Assembly: GCA_019309685.1 (NCBI GenBank)
Contig: JAFDFT010000086.1
Coordinates: 1 to 8,035 of the forward strand
Length of the DNA stretch: 8,035 bases
Origin: Deltaproteobacteria bacterium
Lineage (GTDB): Bacteria > Desulfobacterota > Desulfobacteria > Desulfobacterales > JAABPS01
Direction of reading: 5' to 3'
Position numbers and translations under genes: made by a program. Position 1 is the first letter of the stretch; each line of letters opens with the position of its first letter. A model generated the notes under the pieces. It saw nothing but the letters and a program-made list of their open reading frames with translations. It made no database searches and was not told where the DNA came from. Of the stretch, positions 1 to 5,649 are shown in pieces.

Positions 1-1254
1 TATTTCTTCATAATCCACTCTCGTGGCAAGATACTGCTCAGGTATGCATCCGCCGGAAGGGCCACCTAGTTGAACCGCCTTGAACTTTCTTTTTTTGGGG
101 ATACCGCCCCCAATATCATATATAATAGTCCGTAACGTTGTTCCCATGGGAACTTCCACAAGACCAATATTGTTTACATCACCGGACAATGCGAAAACCT
201 TCGTCCCCTTGCTTGTTTCCGTTCCAACGCTGGAATACCATGCGCCGCCCTTGCGAATAATTTGCGCTACATTGGCAAATGTTTCAACATTGTTCAATAT
301 GGTGGGCTTCTCCCAGAGACCTTTTTGCGCGGGAAAAGGCGGCCTGGGACGCGGCATCCCCCGCTTTCCTTCAATGGATCTCATCAGCGCTGTTTCTTCG
401 CCGCATACAAATGCCCCCGCACCCTGATAGATTTCTATTTCAAAGGAAAAACCTGATCCCAGGATATCCTCGCCCAGAAGACCATAATCGCTGGCCTGTT
501 GAATGGCAATTTCCAGCCGTCTGATGGCAAGGGGGTATTCCGTTCTCCCATAAATATAACCCTTTTTCGCATTGATCGCTTTTGCTGCGATGATCATCCC
601 TTCTATAACAGAATGCGGATCCGATTCTAAAATGCTTCTATCCATGAACGCACCCGGATCTCCTTCGTCCGCGTTACACAAAACATATTTTATTTCACCC
701 GGGCTGGATCCTGCAAAATTCCATTTCATCCATACGGGAAATCCGGCACCTCCCCTTCCTCGAAGCCCGGATGTTTTCATCTCTTCAATGATGTCTTCAG
801 GCGTCATCTCGGTAAGTGCCTTTGAAACACCAAAATAACCGTCTCTGGCGATATATTCATCAATAACTTCCGGATCAATTGCTCCTTTGTTTCGCATCAC
901 CCAGAACATTTGCTTCTTAAAAAAAGAAATATCATTCATATCGGGGATAGTTTCTTTAGATGCCGGTTCCACGTAGAAAAGGCTTTGAAGAGGCCGGCCT
1001 TTAAGAAAATGCTCTTCCACGAGCTTTGGAACATCTTTTACCTTGAGTTTCTGGTAGAAAATCCCTTCAGGCTGAACAAGCATCACAGGGCCTACAGCGC
1101 AGAACCCATTGCACCCTGTTTCGATCACTTTTACTTCTTCAGAAAGTCCTTGTTTTTCCAGCTCTTTTTCAAGTGCGTCCTGAAATTTTTTGCCATCATT
1201 CGCATGACATCCTGTACCACCACACAACATTAACTGAGTTCTTGTTTTGTTCAT
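1..1254 (-). CDS. NuoF/HydB-like NADH-binding flavoprotein subunit (3' end beyond window)
   Basis: NADH:acceptor oxidoreductase subunit that takes electrons from NADH through FMN and passes them along Fe-S clusters; in the HydABC family it is the flavin subunit of the bifurcating enzyme. The frame is open from the ATG at 1254 to the left edge, giving 418 residues; family members are usually near 600, so the NuoF-type 4Fe-4S segment and any C-terminal ferredoxin domain lie outside. Visible parts: a thioredoxin-like [2Fe-2S] domain with Cys11, Cys16, Cys48 and Cys52; the NADH-binding glycine loop RGRGGAGFP (165-173); the FMN-site motif NADEGDPGAF (194-203); CGEE around Cys284 followed by RPRPPFP; and LGGPSGG (396-402), which leads into the SLBB part. 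The start is supported by GAGG a few bases upstream and by the correct N-terminal domain. It lies 26 bases after the DRTGG gene on the same strand and is probably co-transcribed. The family is certain; the enzyme it serves (hydrogenase or formate dehydrogenase) is inferred. Confidence 0.95.
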   Translation of the reverse strand, partial: MNKTRTQLMLCGGTGCHANDGKKFQDALEKELEKQGLSEEVKVIETGCNGFCAVGPVMLVQPEGIFYQKLKVKDVPKLVEEHFLKGRPLQSLFYVEPASKETIPDMNDISFFKKQMFWVMRNKGAIDPEVIDEYIARDGYFGVSKALTEMTPEDIIEEMKTSGLRGRGGAGFPVWMKWNFAGSSPGEIKYVLCNADEGDPGAFMDRSILESDPHSVIEGMIIAAKAINAKKGYIYGRTEYPLAIRRLEIAIQQASDYGLLGEDILGSGFSFEIEIYQGAGAFVCGEETALMRSIEGKRGMPRPRPPFPAQKGLWEKPTILNNVETFANVAQIIRKGGAWYSSVGTETSKGTKVFALSGDVNNIGLVEVPMGTTLRTIIYDIGGGIPKKRKFKAVQLGGPSGGCIPEQYLATRVDYEEI

Positions 1255-1280
1255 TCTTTTCCTCTACTAATATTTACCAT

Positions 1281-1634
1281 TTACCATGAGCCATCAAGTC
1301 CCCTTAAACCGTTCATATAGAGCCGGCCACTTGCGACAAACAAAGAGCATTTCGTTGACAAAACAGGTATGCCGTAAGTTTCTGCCACCTTCATAATTTT
1401 TTCGTCCGGTTTTTTCCCTCGAACAAACACAATGGTTCCTACTTCAGCGATCTTACCGGTCCGAAAGACATGTTCCGTATTCAGCCCCGTAAGGAGGACG
1501 GCATCCTTTGCGGTTGCAGCCAGAATATCCGACATCAAGTCCGCGCCGCCGGCGGCTACTACCGTTTTGTGGAGTTGCTCCTCACCCGCAAGTACTGTTG
1601 CTTCAAGTATATCTCTTACTTCAGATACTTTCAT
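1281..1634 (-). CDS. Stand-alone DRTGG-domain protein (copy A)
   Basis: A 117-residue protein made of a single DRTGG-type domain, a fold also found as a regulatory module in some phosphotransacetylases and CBS-domain pyrophosphatases. Its biochemical role as a separate protein is not known to me. It aligns without gaps with the protein at 2916, with 55 of 117 identical positions by my hand count. The best-conserved blocks are ILEATVL (9-15), ADLMSDILA (31-39), LTGL (48-51), VFVR (69-72) and GLDG (112-115). A possible membrane segment or signal peptide is not apparent. No strong Shine-Dalgarno precedes the ATG, but the start matches that of copy B. It sits between the nuoE-like and nuoF-like genes on the same strand, so it probably belongs to their transcript and acts on that enzyme or its regulation; this is inference from context. 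Confidence 0.88.
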   Translation of the reverse strand: MKVSEVRDILEATVLAGEEQLHKTVVAAGGADLMSDILAATAKDAVLLTGLNTEHVFRTGKIAEVGTIVFVRGKKPDEKIMKVAETYGIPVLSTKCSLFVASGRLYMNGLRGLDGSW

Positions 1635-1991
1635 AGGACATTACCAATCTATTACTTCTAATGAGCGTAAATAAAATGAAAAACTTTTACTAATTACATA
1701 GGGATTAAGAGTATAGCTCGGTTTATTCATATTTTTGTATATCTTCTATAGTCTATAGATGAGGTATAAATATCATTCTTTATTTTCATTTTATTTACCC
1801 TTCGGGAAAGCCGATGATGCCCCATCTTCTGCGTTATCAAGGATTCGCAGTAGATTATTACGGCTTCACCCTTGATGCTTTGTCGGAGCGAAGCGTAGAC
1901 CCCGTCGCCGGGGAAGCTGGAGCACCCTCAACTTTCGATCAATTGAGGTATTATAAACAATTGATATGAATTATTTTATGCTAAAACGACC
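1635..1991. other. Intergenic gap between nuoE-like and DRTGG copy A
   Basis: A 357-base gap, unusually long for two genes that look like one operon. The part nearest the DRTGG gene (about 1635-1795) is very AT-rich and holds a tandem TCTATAG pair (1745-1751 and 1752-1758). The part nearest nuoE holds a GC-richer element, listed separately. On the minus strand a perfect TATAAT lies at 1955-1950 just after nuoE, without a convincing -35 box, so an internal promoter for the DRTGG-nuoF pair is possible but weak. No tRNA, CRISPR or convincing protein gene was seen; a 29-codon open frame just before the DRTGG start has no ribosome binding site. Confidence 0.55.
1796..1948. repeat. GC-rich intergenic element, possible dispersed repeat
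   Basis: A stretch with clearly higher GC than the AT-rich DNA on both sides. It contains several inverted repeats: ATCAAGG/CCTTGAT (1836-1842 and 1870-1876), CCCCG/CGGGG around a four-base loop (1900-1913), and CCTCAA/TTGAGG (1926-1931 and 1943-1948). The opening words, CCCTTCGGGAAAGCC and the following CCCCATCTTCTG, resemble an intergenic repeat I recall from Desulfobacterales genomes; that is memory, not a search result. A plus-strand frame from 1814 to 1969 codes 51 residues beginning MMPHLLRYQGF, with no Shine-Dalgarno and opposite to both neighbours, so I treat it as a by-product of the element. The edges given are approximate, and only one copy is in the window. Confidence 0.35.
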
Positions 1992-2486
1992 CTATTCATA
2001 ATCTTCAAGAACATCGATGATCTTATCCGCGCTTACGATACCGTGGATATCCTCATCAACCATCACTACAGGCGCCAGGCCGCATGCGCCTATACATCTC
2101 ACAGCTTCCAAAGAGAATCGCCGGTCTAGTGTTGTCTCTCCTTCTTTTATTTCATAGGTGTTTCTGACACGATCCATTATCTCGCGCATTCCTTTTACAT
2201 AACATGCTGTTCCCAGACATAATTTTATGTTGTGGCGTCCTTTTGGCTCGAAAGAAAAAAGGGCGTAAAACGTCGCGATACCAAACACCTCGCTTGAGGG
2301 TAAATTCATTCCATGGCTTATGTAATTGATGAGTTCGACAGGAAGATAGGCGACAGTGTCCTGACATTTCCTTAACACGGTTATGATCGAACCTGGCCTG
2401 GCCTTATTTTCCGATATAATCTGATCAATTTTCTCCCACATTTGAGCTGAAATATCCTCATGCTGAGGATGAACGTCCACTGCCAT
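1992..2486 (-). CDS. NuoE/HydC-like [2Fe-2S] thioredoxin-fold subunit
   Basis: A 164-residue NADH dehydrogenase 24 kDa-type subunit, of normal family length. An N-terminal helical region (about 15-80, including LPSSEVFGIATFYALF) is followed by a thioredoxin-like [2Fe-2S] domain with Cys90 and Cys95 in CLGTACYVKG and Cys131 and Cys135 in CIGACGLAP. This is the full four-cysteine set, so the cluster should be intact. In bifurcating hydrogenases and NADH-linked formate dehydrogenases this subunit pairs with the NuoF-type flavoprotein, here two genes downstream on the same strand. AAGGAGA seven bases before the ATG fixes the start. Transcription probably begins in the divergent control region, where a candidate promoter and a leader hairpin are described. 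The family assignment is firm; hydC would be the name only if a hydA is found next to nuoF. Confidence 0.95.
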   Translation of the reverse strand: MAVDVHPQHEDISAQMWEKIDQIISENKARPGSIITVLRKCQDTVAYLPVELINYISHGMNLPSSEVFGIATFYALFSFEPKGRHNIKLCLGTACYVKGMREIMDRVRNTYEIKEGETTLDRRFSLEAVRCIGACGLAPVVMVDEDIHGIVSADKIIDVLEDYE

Positions 2487-2534
2487 TATGAAATCTCCTT
2501 TAAGAATTCCTCTTGATTCCTGAACATTACCTAC

Positions 2535-2566
2535 TTTAAGGGCATCGGATAAACCAATCCCTTAAA
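2535..2566 (-). promoter_or_regulatory. Strong hairpin at the start of the nuoE leader
   Basis: An 8-base perfect inverted repeat (TTTAAGGG at 2535-2542, CCCTTAAA at 2559-2566) encloses a second 5-base stem. Read as minus-strand RNA it gives 8 pairs, then AUUGG pairing with CCGAU (one G-U pair) around a UUUAU loop, with a single bulged G. It begins about nine bases downstream of the candidate -10 box, so it would form the very 5' end of the nuoE transcript, far from the ribosome site. It could stabilise the messenger, or the DNA palindrome could be an operator. In the plus direction it is followed by AATTTATTTT, but no gene lies upstream to terminate. Confidence 0.5.
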
Positions 2567-2574
2567 AATTTATT

Positions 2575-2604
2575 TTAATAACCCATTATCTTACCCGGAG
2601 TCAA
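2575..2604 (-). promoter_or_regulatory. Candidate sigma-70 promoter for nuoE-like gene
   Basis: On the minus strand TTGACT (2604-2599) is followed after 18 bases by TATTAA (2580-2575), giving five and four matches to the -35 and -10 consensus. Transcription would start near 2568, immediately before the leader hairpin, about 80 bases ahead of the ATG. The -10 box is imperfect, so this is a candidate only. Confidence 0.4.
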
Positions 2605-2711
2605 GGCACAAGGGTGAGAATTTTAGAAAAATATTACACCACGTTATTTTAGACTACGGCCATATGAAATGATTGAATAATCTTCAGAGGGATAAAGCCT
2701 TTGACAAGGCT

Positions 2712-2748
2712 CCCTGATAATAAATTCTATTATTAATCCCAGTCAGGG
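2712..2748. promoter_or_regulatory. Palindromic block in the divergent control region
   Basis: CCCTGA (2712-2717) and TCAGGG (2743-2748) form outer arms. Inside them ATAATA (2717-2722) pairs with TATTAT (2728-2733) across the five-base loop AATTC, leaving a nine-base asymmetric bulge. It lies about 57 bases upstream of the right-hand -35 box, a plausible place for an activator or repressor site. Nothing identifies the protein that would bind. Confidence 0.3.
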
Positions 2749-2804
2749 CTTTAAAATCTAAAGCAATTTTTCTGCTTATACACCGGGGAAAACTTTTCTT
2801 TTCG

Positions 2805-2833
2805 TTGACATCCAATGATCTTTATCCTATACA
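2805..2833 (+). promoter_or_regulatory. Near-consensus sigma-70 promoter for the accessory operon
   Basis: A perfect TTGACA (2805-2810) is followed after exactly 17 bases by TATACA (2828-2833), which has four of six -10 matches. Transcription would begin near 2840, leaving a leader of about 75 bases before the first DRTGG gene at 2916. This is the best promoter visible in the window and probably drives at least the genes at 2916, 3347 and 3781. Confidence 0.65.
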
Positions 2834-2915
2834 CTTTTTCTCAAGAATTTTGATGTATTTGGAACACACAACGTGGTTGTATGATAATAGTTTAATATAT
2901 TCTGGACAATAGGTT

Positions 2916-3269
2916 ATGAAACTTTCTGAAATTGTTAATATCCTTGAGGCAACCGTTTTGGTCGGGAATGATCAACTGGACAAAGAAATTACCAGGGGCG
3001 GAGCGGCAGATCTTATGAGTGACATCCTTGCGGGTTTGTCAGACAAGTGTATTTTTTTAACGGGGCTGACCACCATCCAGGCGGTACGAACCGCCCTGGT
3101 TGCAGATGTAAGCGCCGTTGTCTTTGTTCGAAGCAAAAATCCGCCCCAAGAAGTAATCGAACTGGCCAAAGAACAGAATGTTCCAGTTTTAATCAGTCCT
3201 TATTCTATGTTTGTCTCCTGTGGAAGGCTTCACGCGAAGGGAATTACCGGACTTGATGGAAAAACGTAA
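2916..3269 (+). CDS. Stand-alone DRTGG-domain protein (copy B)
   Basis: A 117-residue single-domain protein, the same length as copy A on the other strand and about 47 percent identical to it by hand count. Shared blocks are ILEATVL (9-15), ADLMSDILA (31-39), LTGL (48-51), VFVR (69-72) and GLDG (112-115). Nothing in the sequence suggests a catalytic site, membrane segment or metal-binding cysteine cluster (single Cys45 and Cys102 only). It is the first gene after the strong promoter and is followed after 77 bases by a HATPase. The Shine-Dalgarno is weak (AATAGG close to the ATG), but the start aligns with copy A. The pair probably arose by duplication and either bind each other or serve the two arms of the locus; that part is inference. 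Confidence 0.88.
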   Translation: MKLSEIVNILEATVLVGNDQLDKEITRGGAADLMSDILAGLSDKCIFLTGLTTIQAVRTALVADVSAVVFVRSKNPPQEVIELAKEQNVPVLISPYSMFVSCGRLHAKGITGLDGKT

Positions 3270-3291
3270 TTTTTGCCCATATAGATCTATT

Positions 3292-3307
3292 TTGTTAAAA
3301 TAAACAA
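3292..3307. promoter_or_regulatory. Rex-like inverted repeat between copy B and the HATPase
   Basis: TTGTTAAAATAAACAA has TTGTT/AACAA arms like the operators of the NADH/NAD-sensing repressor Rex (family pattern TTGTTAA, four bases, TTAACAA), but is two bases shorter overall. An NAD-redox regulator would make sense here. The shorter spacing, and the position inside an apparent operon, argue for caution. Confidence 0.25.
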
Positions 3308-3327
3308 CTACGATACACCCTATATAA

Positions 3328-3345
3328 AAAGGAACCTGCTCCTTT
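3328..3345 (+). promoter_or_regulatory. Hairpin covering the ribosome site of the first HATPase
   Basis: AAAGGA (3328-3333) and TCCTTT (3340-3345) are perfect inverted repeats around the loop ACCTGC, ending one base before the ATG at 3347. AAAGGA is the only Shine-Dalgarno-like word here and lies 13 bases from the start, so folding would hide it. This could lower or regulate translation of the HATPase relative to its neighbours. Confidence 0.4.
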
Positions 3346-3346
3346 A

Positions 3347-3772
3347 ATGACTGATCTGAAAAAAATCTTTCACGTTAAGGGAAACGATTTTACTCACGCT
3401 GGAGAAGCCTCTGTAAATATTAAAAATATGCTTAAATCTATCGGCCTGGATCCAAAATTGATACGCCGGATAGGTGTTTGCGGGTACGAAGGCGAAATGA
3501 ACATGGTCATGCATGGCGGGGATGGAACTTTATCCATTGAAATTAATACAGATAAGATTATATTATATTTAGATGATAATGGCCCAGGAATCGAAGATCT
3601 GGAGCTGGCCATGAAAGAAGGCTACTCAACGGCAAAGGATGAATACAGAGAAATGGGCTTTGGCGCTGGAATGGGGCTTCCGAATATGAAAAAAAATGCG
3701 GATGAGTTCACCATATCATCTAAAGTTGGGCGGGGAACGCAGGTCAAGATGGTATTTTCTCTTAATCATTAA
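3347..3772 (+). CDS. RsbW/SpoIIAB-type HATPase (anti-sigma-factor-like serine kinase)
   Basis: A 141-residue protein consisting of one GHKL ATP-binding domain, the usual size for anti-sigma kinases such as RsbW and SpoIIAB. The N box shows Glu48 and Asn52 in YEGEMN with His56; the G1 box is DDNGPGI (76-82); the ATP lid is followed by the G2 glycines in GFGAGMGLPNM (104-114). All key ATP-binding residues are present, so kinase or ATP-switch activity is plausible. No histidine phosphotransfer domain and no membrane segment are present, so it is not a complete sensor kinase. In classical systems the partner is a STAS protein and a sigma factor; none lies in the window, and the adjacent DRTGG proteins could be the targets. 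Related genes recur, from memory, in clusters of bifurcating hydrogenases. It ends eight bases before the H-domain gene, consistent with co-translation. Confidence 0.9.
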   Translation: MTDLKKIFHVKGNDFTHAGEASVNIKNMLKSIGLDPKLIRRIGVCGYEGEMNMVMHGGDGTLSIEINTDKIILYLDDNGPGIEDLELAMKEGYSTAKDEYREMGFGAGMGLPNMKKNADEFTISSKVGRGTQVKMVFSLNH

Positions 3773-3780
3773 AGAGAAAA

Positions 3781-5094
3781 ATGAAAAACGATAATAAAAT
3801 ATCTCCTTATTTAATTTTCGATCCGGATATCTGTACGGGATGCGCGGCTTGCGTGAAGGCGTGTCCCACAAAAGCAATCCGCATCAAAAATGACAAATCT
3901 ATCCGTACGGTCGATTACTGCATCACCTGCGGGGAGTGTGTCCGTATCTGCCCGCATAGTGCTTTAAGTTCCGACATCTTCGATATGAATCAAATTGGTA
4001 ACGGCCAGATTTCCGTTGCGATTGTCAGCCCGGTTCTCTATTCTCAGTTCCCTGAAATGCTTCCCGAAGAAATTCTCACTGGGTTGAAAAAAATAGGATT
4101 TGATCACACCATCGATCTCTCCAGATATACTGAACTGTTTCAATACGCTACGGATGAATATATCAAAAGAAATAAAATAAGCAATGAATTACCAACGCCT
4201 TTAATTTCACCGATTTGTCCTGTTATCATCCGCCTTATCATGGTAAGATTCCCAAATCTTCTGGATCAAGTGATTCCTTTAAAAAGACCTGTTGAGCTCA
4301 TTGAGCTGGAAATCAAACAACAGCTAAGCGATCGATTTGGCGTTAAAAAAGACTTGATAAATCTTTGCAATATAACGCCCTGCCCATCCCAAAAAGTGTC
4401 CACCCATATGATGAAACTGTCTAATATAGACAGCTCAGTCGGTATTAATAAAATTTACAGGAAGCTATCCCAAGAACTGGAGAAAATGGAAGAAAATGAT
4501 ACGACCTCCTTGCATGAATCATATGAAAGCGCTAGAGGGCCAATGTGGGGAATGTCCGGTGGAGAAATAGCAGGACTGCGAACAGAAAACACATTTGCAG
4601 TATCAGGATTAAATGAAACCATTACGTATCTTGAAAAGATAGAACTCGGCCTTTTTCAGGATATTGACTATATTGAATTCAGATGCTGCCCGGAGGGATG
4701 CATCGGGGGACCCCTTACGGTCACTGATAAATATCTGGCCAAAAACACTGTTCATAAGCTGGTTGAAAGGTTTGGCATAGGCAGACGCTTATCTCAAGAG
4801 AAGGCACTTCGTATTTACGAGAAGGGATTCTTTTTTTCTGAAACCAAACCATCTGAACTTACCCGTATTTTTGGCATTCATAAGGACCCCCTGTCCATTG
4901 AATTATTAAAGAAAATGGAAAAGCTCTTGGATATCATTCAGGGTAAAGATTGCTCAGTCTGCGGTGCACCGGATTGCAGAACATTCGCTGAAGATGTTGT
5001 CAGGGGGAAAGCTTCCATTGATGATTGTATAATACTGAAGTATCGAGACGCGGATACTGATGAACAAATCAAAGCGCTTTCATTAAAATCCTGA
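3781..5094 (+). CDS. Ferredoxin / [FeFe]-hydrogenase H-domain / 4Fe-4S protein, HydS-like
   Basis: A 437-residue cytoplasmic iron-sulfur protein with three parts. Residues 10-62 are a 2[4Fe-4S] ferredoxin (Cys18, 21, 24, 28 and Cys47, 50, 53, 57). Residues about 76-345 are an H-domain, with the four cysteines expected to hold the H-cluster: Cys146 (SPICP), Cys201 (TPCPSQ), Cys303 and Cys307 (CCPEGCIGGPLTV). Residues about 382-420 are a further 4Fe-4S motif (Cys391, 394, 399, 416). The protein stops there, without the PAS domain of classical group C sensory hydrogenases. Active-site surroundings differ from catalytic enzymes: Ile145 replaces the proton-relay cysteine, Gln204 the lysine three residues after the second ligand, Thr199 and Arg301 the two methionines. 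The family of putative sensory hydrogenases fits better than a turnover enzyme. It starts eight bases after the HATPase with AAGAGA upstream. Whether it carries a full H-cluster cannot be told from sequence. Confidence 0.88.
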   Translation: MKNDNKISPYLIFDPDICTGCAACVKACPTKAIRIKNDKSIRTVDYCITCGECVRICPHSALSSDIFDMNQIGNGQISVAIVSPVLYSQFPEMLPEEILTGLKKIGFDHTIDLSRYTELFQYATDEYIKRNKISNELPTPLISPICPVIIRLIMVRFPNLLDQVIPLKRPVELIELEIKQQLSDRFGVKKDLINLCNITPCPSQKVSTHMMKLSNIDSSVGINKIYRKLSQELEKMEENDTTSLHESYESARGPMWGMSGGEIAGLRTENTFAVSGLNETITYLEKIELGLFQDIDYIEFRCCPEGCIGGPLTVTDKYLAKNTVHKLVERFGIGRRLSQEKALRIYEKGFFFSETKPSELTRIFGIHKDPLSIELLKKMEKLLDIIQGKDCSVCGAPDCRTFAEDVVRGKASIDDCIILKYRDADTDEQIKALSLKS

Positions 5095-5239
5095 CTAGAA
5101 AACATATTATCGGCAGCACCCTCTTTCGATACTTTTCCTGAAAATACATGATTTCCCTTTATCTGATTTATTTATTCTAAATGGATATAAAAAATAACAG
5201 CATATAAAAAACATATATTGTAACAGGAAGGAATGAATA

Positions 5240-5587
5240 ATGATCGTTAAAGACATCGTAAATCGTTTTGGGCTTGAAGTCTTATCAGGAAAAGAAGGGC
5301 TGGATCAAAAAGTGATGGGTGGTCATTGTGGAGACTTGTTAAGCGAAGTCATGGGCAACGCGCCTGTCGGGTGTGTCTGGCTGACCGTTCAGGGGCACCA
5401 GAACATTGTGGCAGTCGCCACCCTGCGTGAAATGGCAGCGGTTATCATTACCGGCGGACAGACCCCGGACCCGGAAACCATACAAAAAGCAGACACAGAA
5501 AACATCCCCATCTTGCTGTACCCGGGCCTTGCCTTTGATCTTGCAGGCCAGCTCTATGAAGCGGGTGTGAAAAACATGGACACATAA
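5240..5587 (+). CDS. Stand-alone DRTGG-domain protein (diverged copy C)
   Basis: A 115-residue protein with the same layout as copies A and B but much lower identity. The matching places are VLSG (14-17), GDLLSEVM (31-38) for ADLMSDIL, WLTVQG (47-52) for LTGL, AAVIITGG (66-73) for the VVFVRS region, and IPILLYP (89-95) for VPVLISP; the GLDG tail is replaced by KNMD. It is a distinct subfamily and not a recent duplicate. AGGAAGGA seven bases before the ATG gives a strong start. It follows the H-domain gene after a 145-base AT-rich gap in which I see no clear terminator and no definite promoter. It precedes the PHP gene by 62 bases. The role is unknown; its place next to the H-domain and PHP genes suggests it takes part in the same pathway. 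Confidence 0.85.
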   Translation: MIVKDIVNRFGLEVLSGKEGLDQKVMGGHCGDLLSEVMGNAPVGCVWLTVQGHQNIVAVATLREMAAVIITGGQTPDPETIQKADTENIPILLYPGLAFDLAGQLYEAGVKNMDT

Positions 5588-5598
5588 AAAGGTTGTGC

Positions 5599-5607
5599 TG
5601 GTATAAT
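5599..5607 (+). promoter_or_regulatory. Possible extended -10 promoter before the PHP gene
   Basis: TGGTATAAT combines the TGN extension with a perfect TATAAT box 43 bases ahead of the TTG start at 5650. The only upstream -35-like word is TGGACA with a 19-base gap. It could give extra transcription of the PHP, second HATPase and [2Fe-2S] genes independently of the promoter at 2805. Confidence 0.3.
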
Positions 5608-5649
5608 CGTAAAAATTAAGAACTCAAACTTGAACTGAGGCATTCATTT

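Larger units (their letters stand above)
2487..2915. promoter_or_regulatory. Divergent control region between nuoE-like and the accessory operon
   Basis: A 429-base AT-rich gap between divergently read genes. It holds candidate promoters for both directions, a strong hairpin at the left (2535-2566), a palindromic block in the middle (2712-2748), and a small inverted repeat ACAAC-GTG-GTTGT (2868-2880) in the expected leader of the right-hand operon. I see no open frame of note, no tRNA and no clear sigma-54 -24/-12 site. The arrangement would allow one regulator to control the enzyme genes and the accessory genes together. Confidence 0.7.

Noticed and set aside
80..1233. Several plus-strand open frames of 60 to 115 codons
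   Set aside because: They lie opposite the nuoF-like gene, whose minus-strand frame is continuous with clear NADH, FMN and Fe-S motifs; none has a plausible ribosome site or recognisable motif.
1552..1640. 29-codon minus-strand frame (start at 1729) ending just before DRTGG copy A as a leader peptide
   Set aside because: The frame actually sits at about 1729-1640, has no Shine-Dalgarno, no run of regulatory codons and no attenuator hairpin after it.
2701..2733. TTGACA at 2701-2706 as a second rightward promoter
   Set aside because: No acceptable -10 box occurs at normal spacing; TATTAT is 21 bases away.
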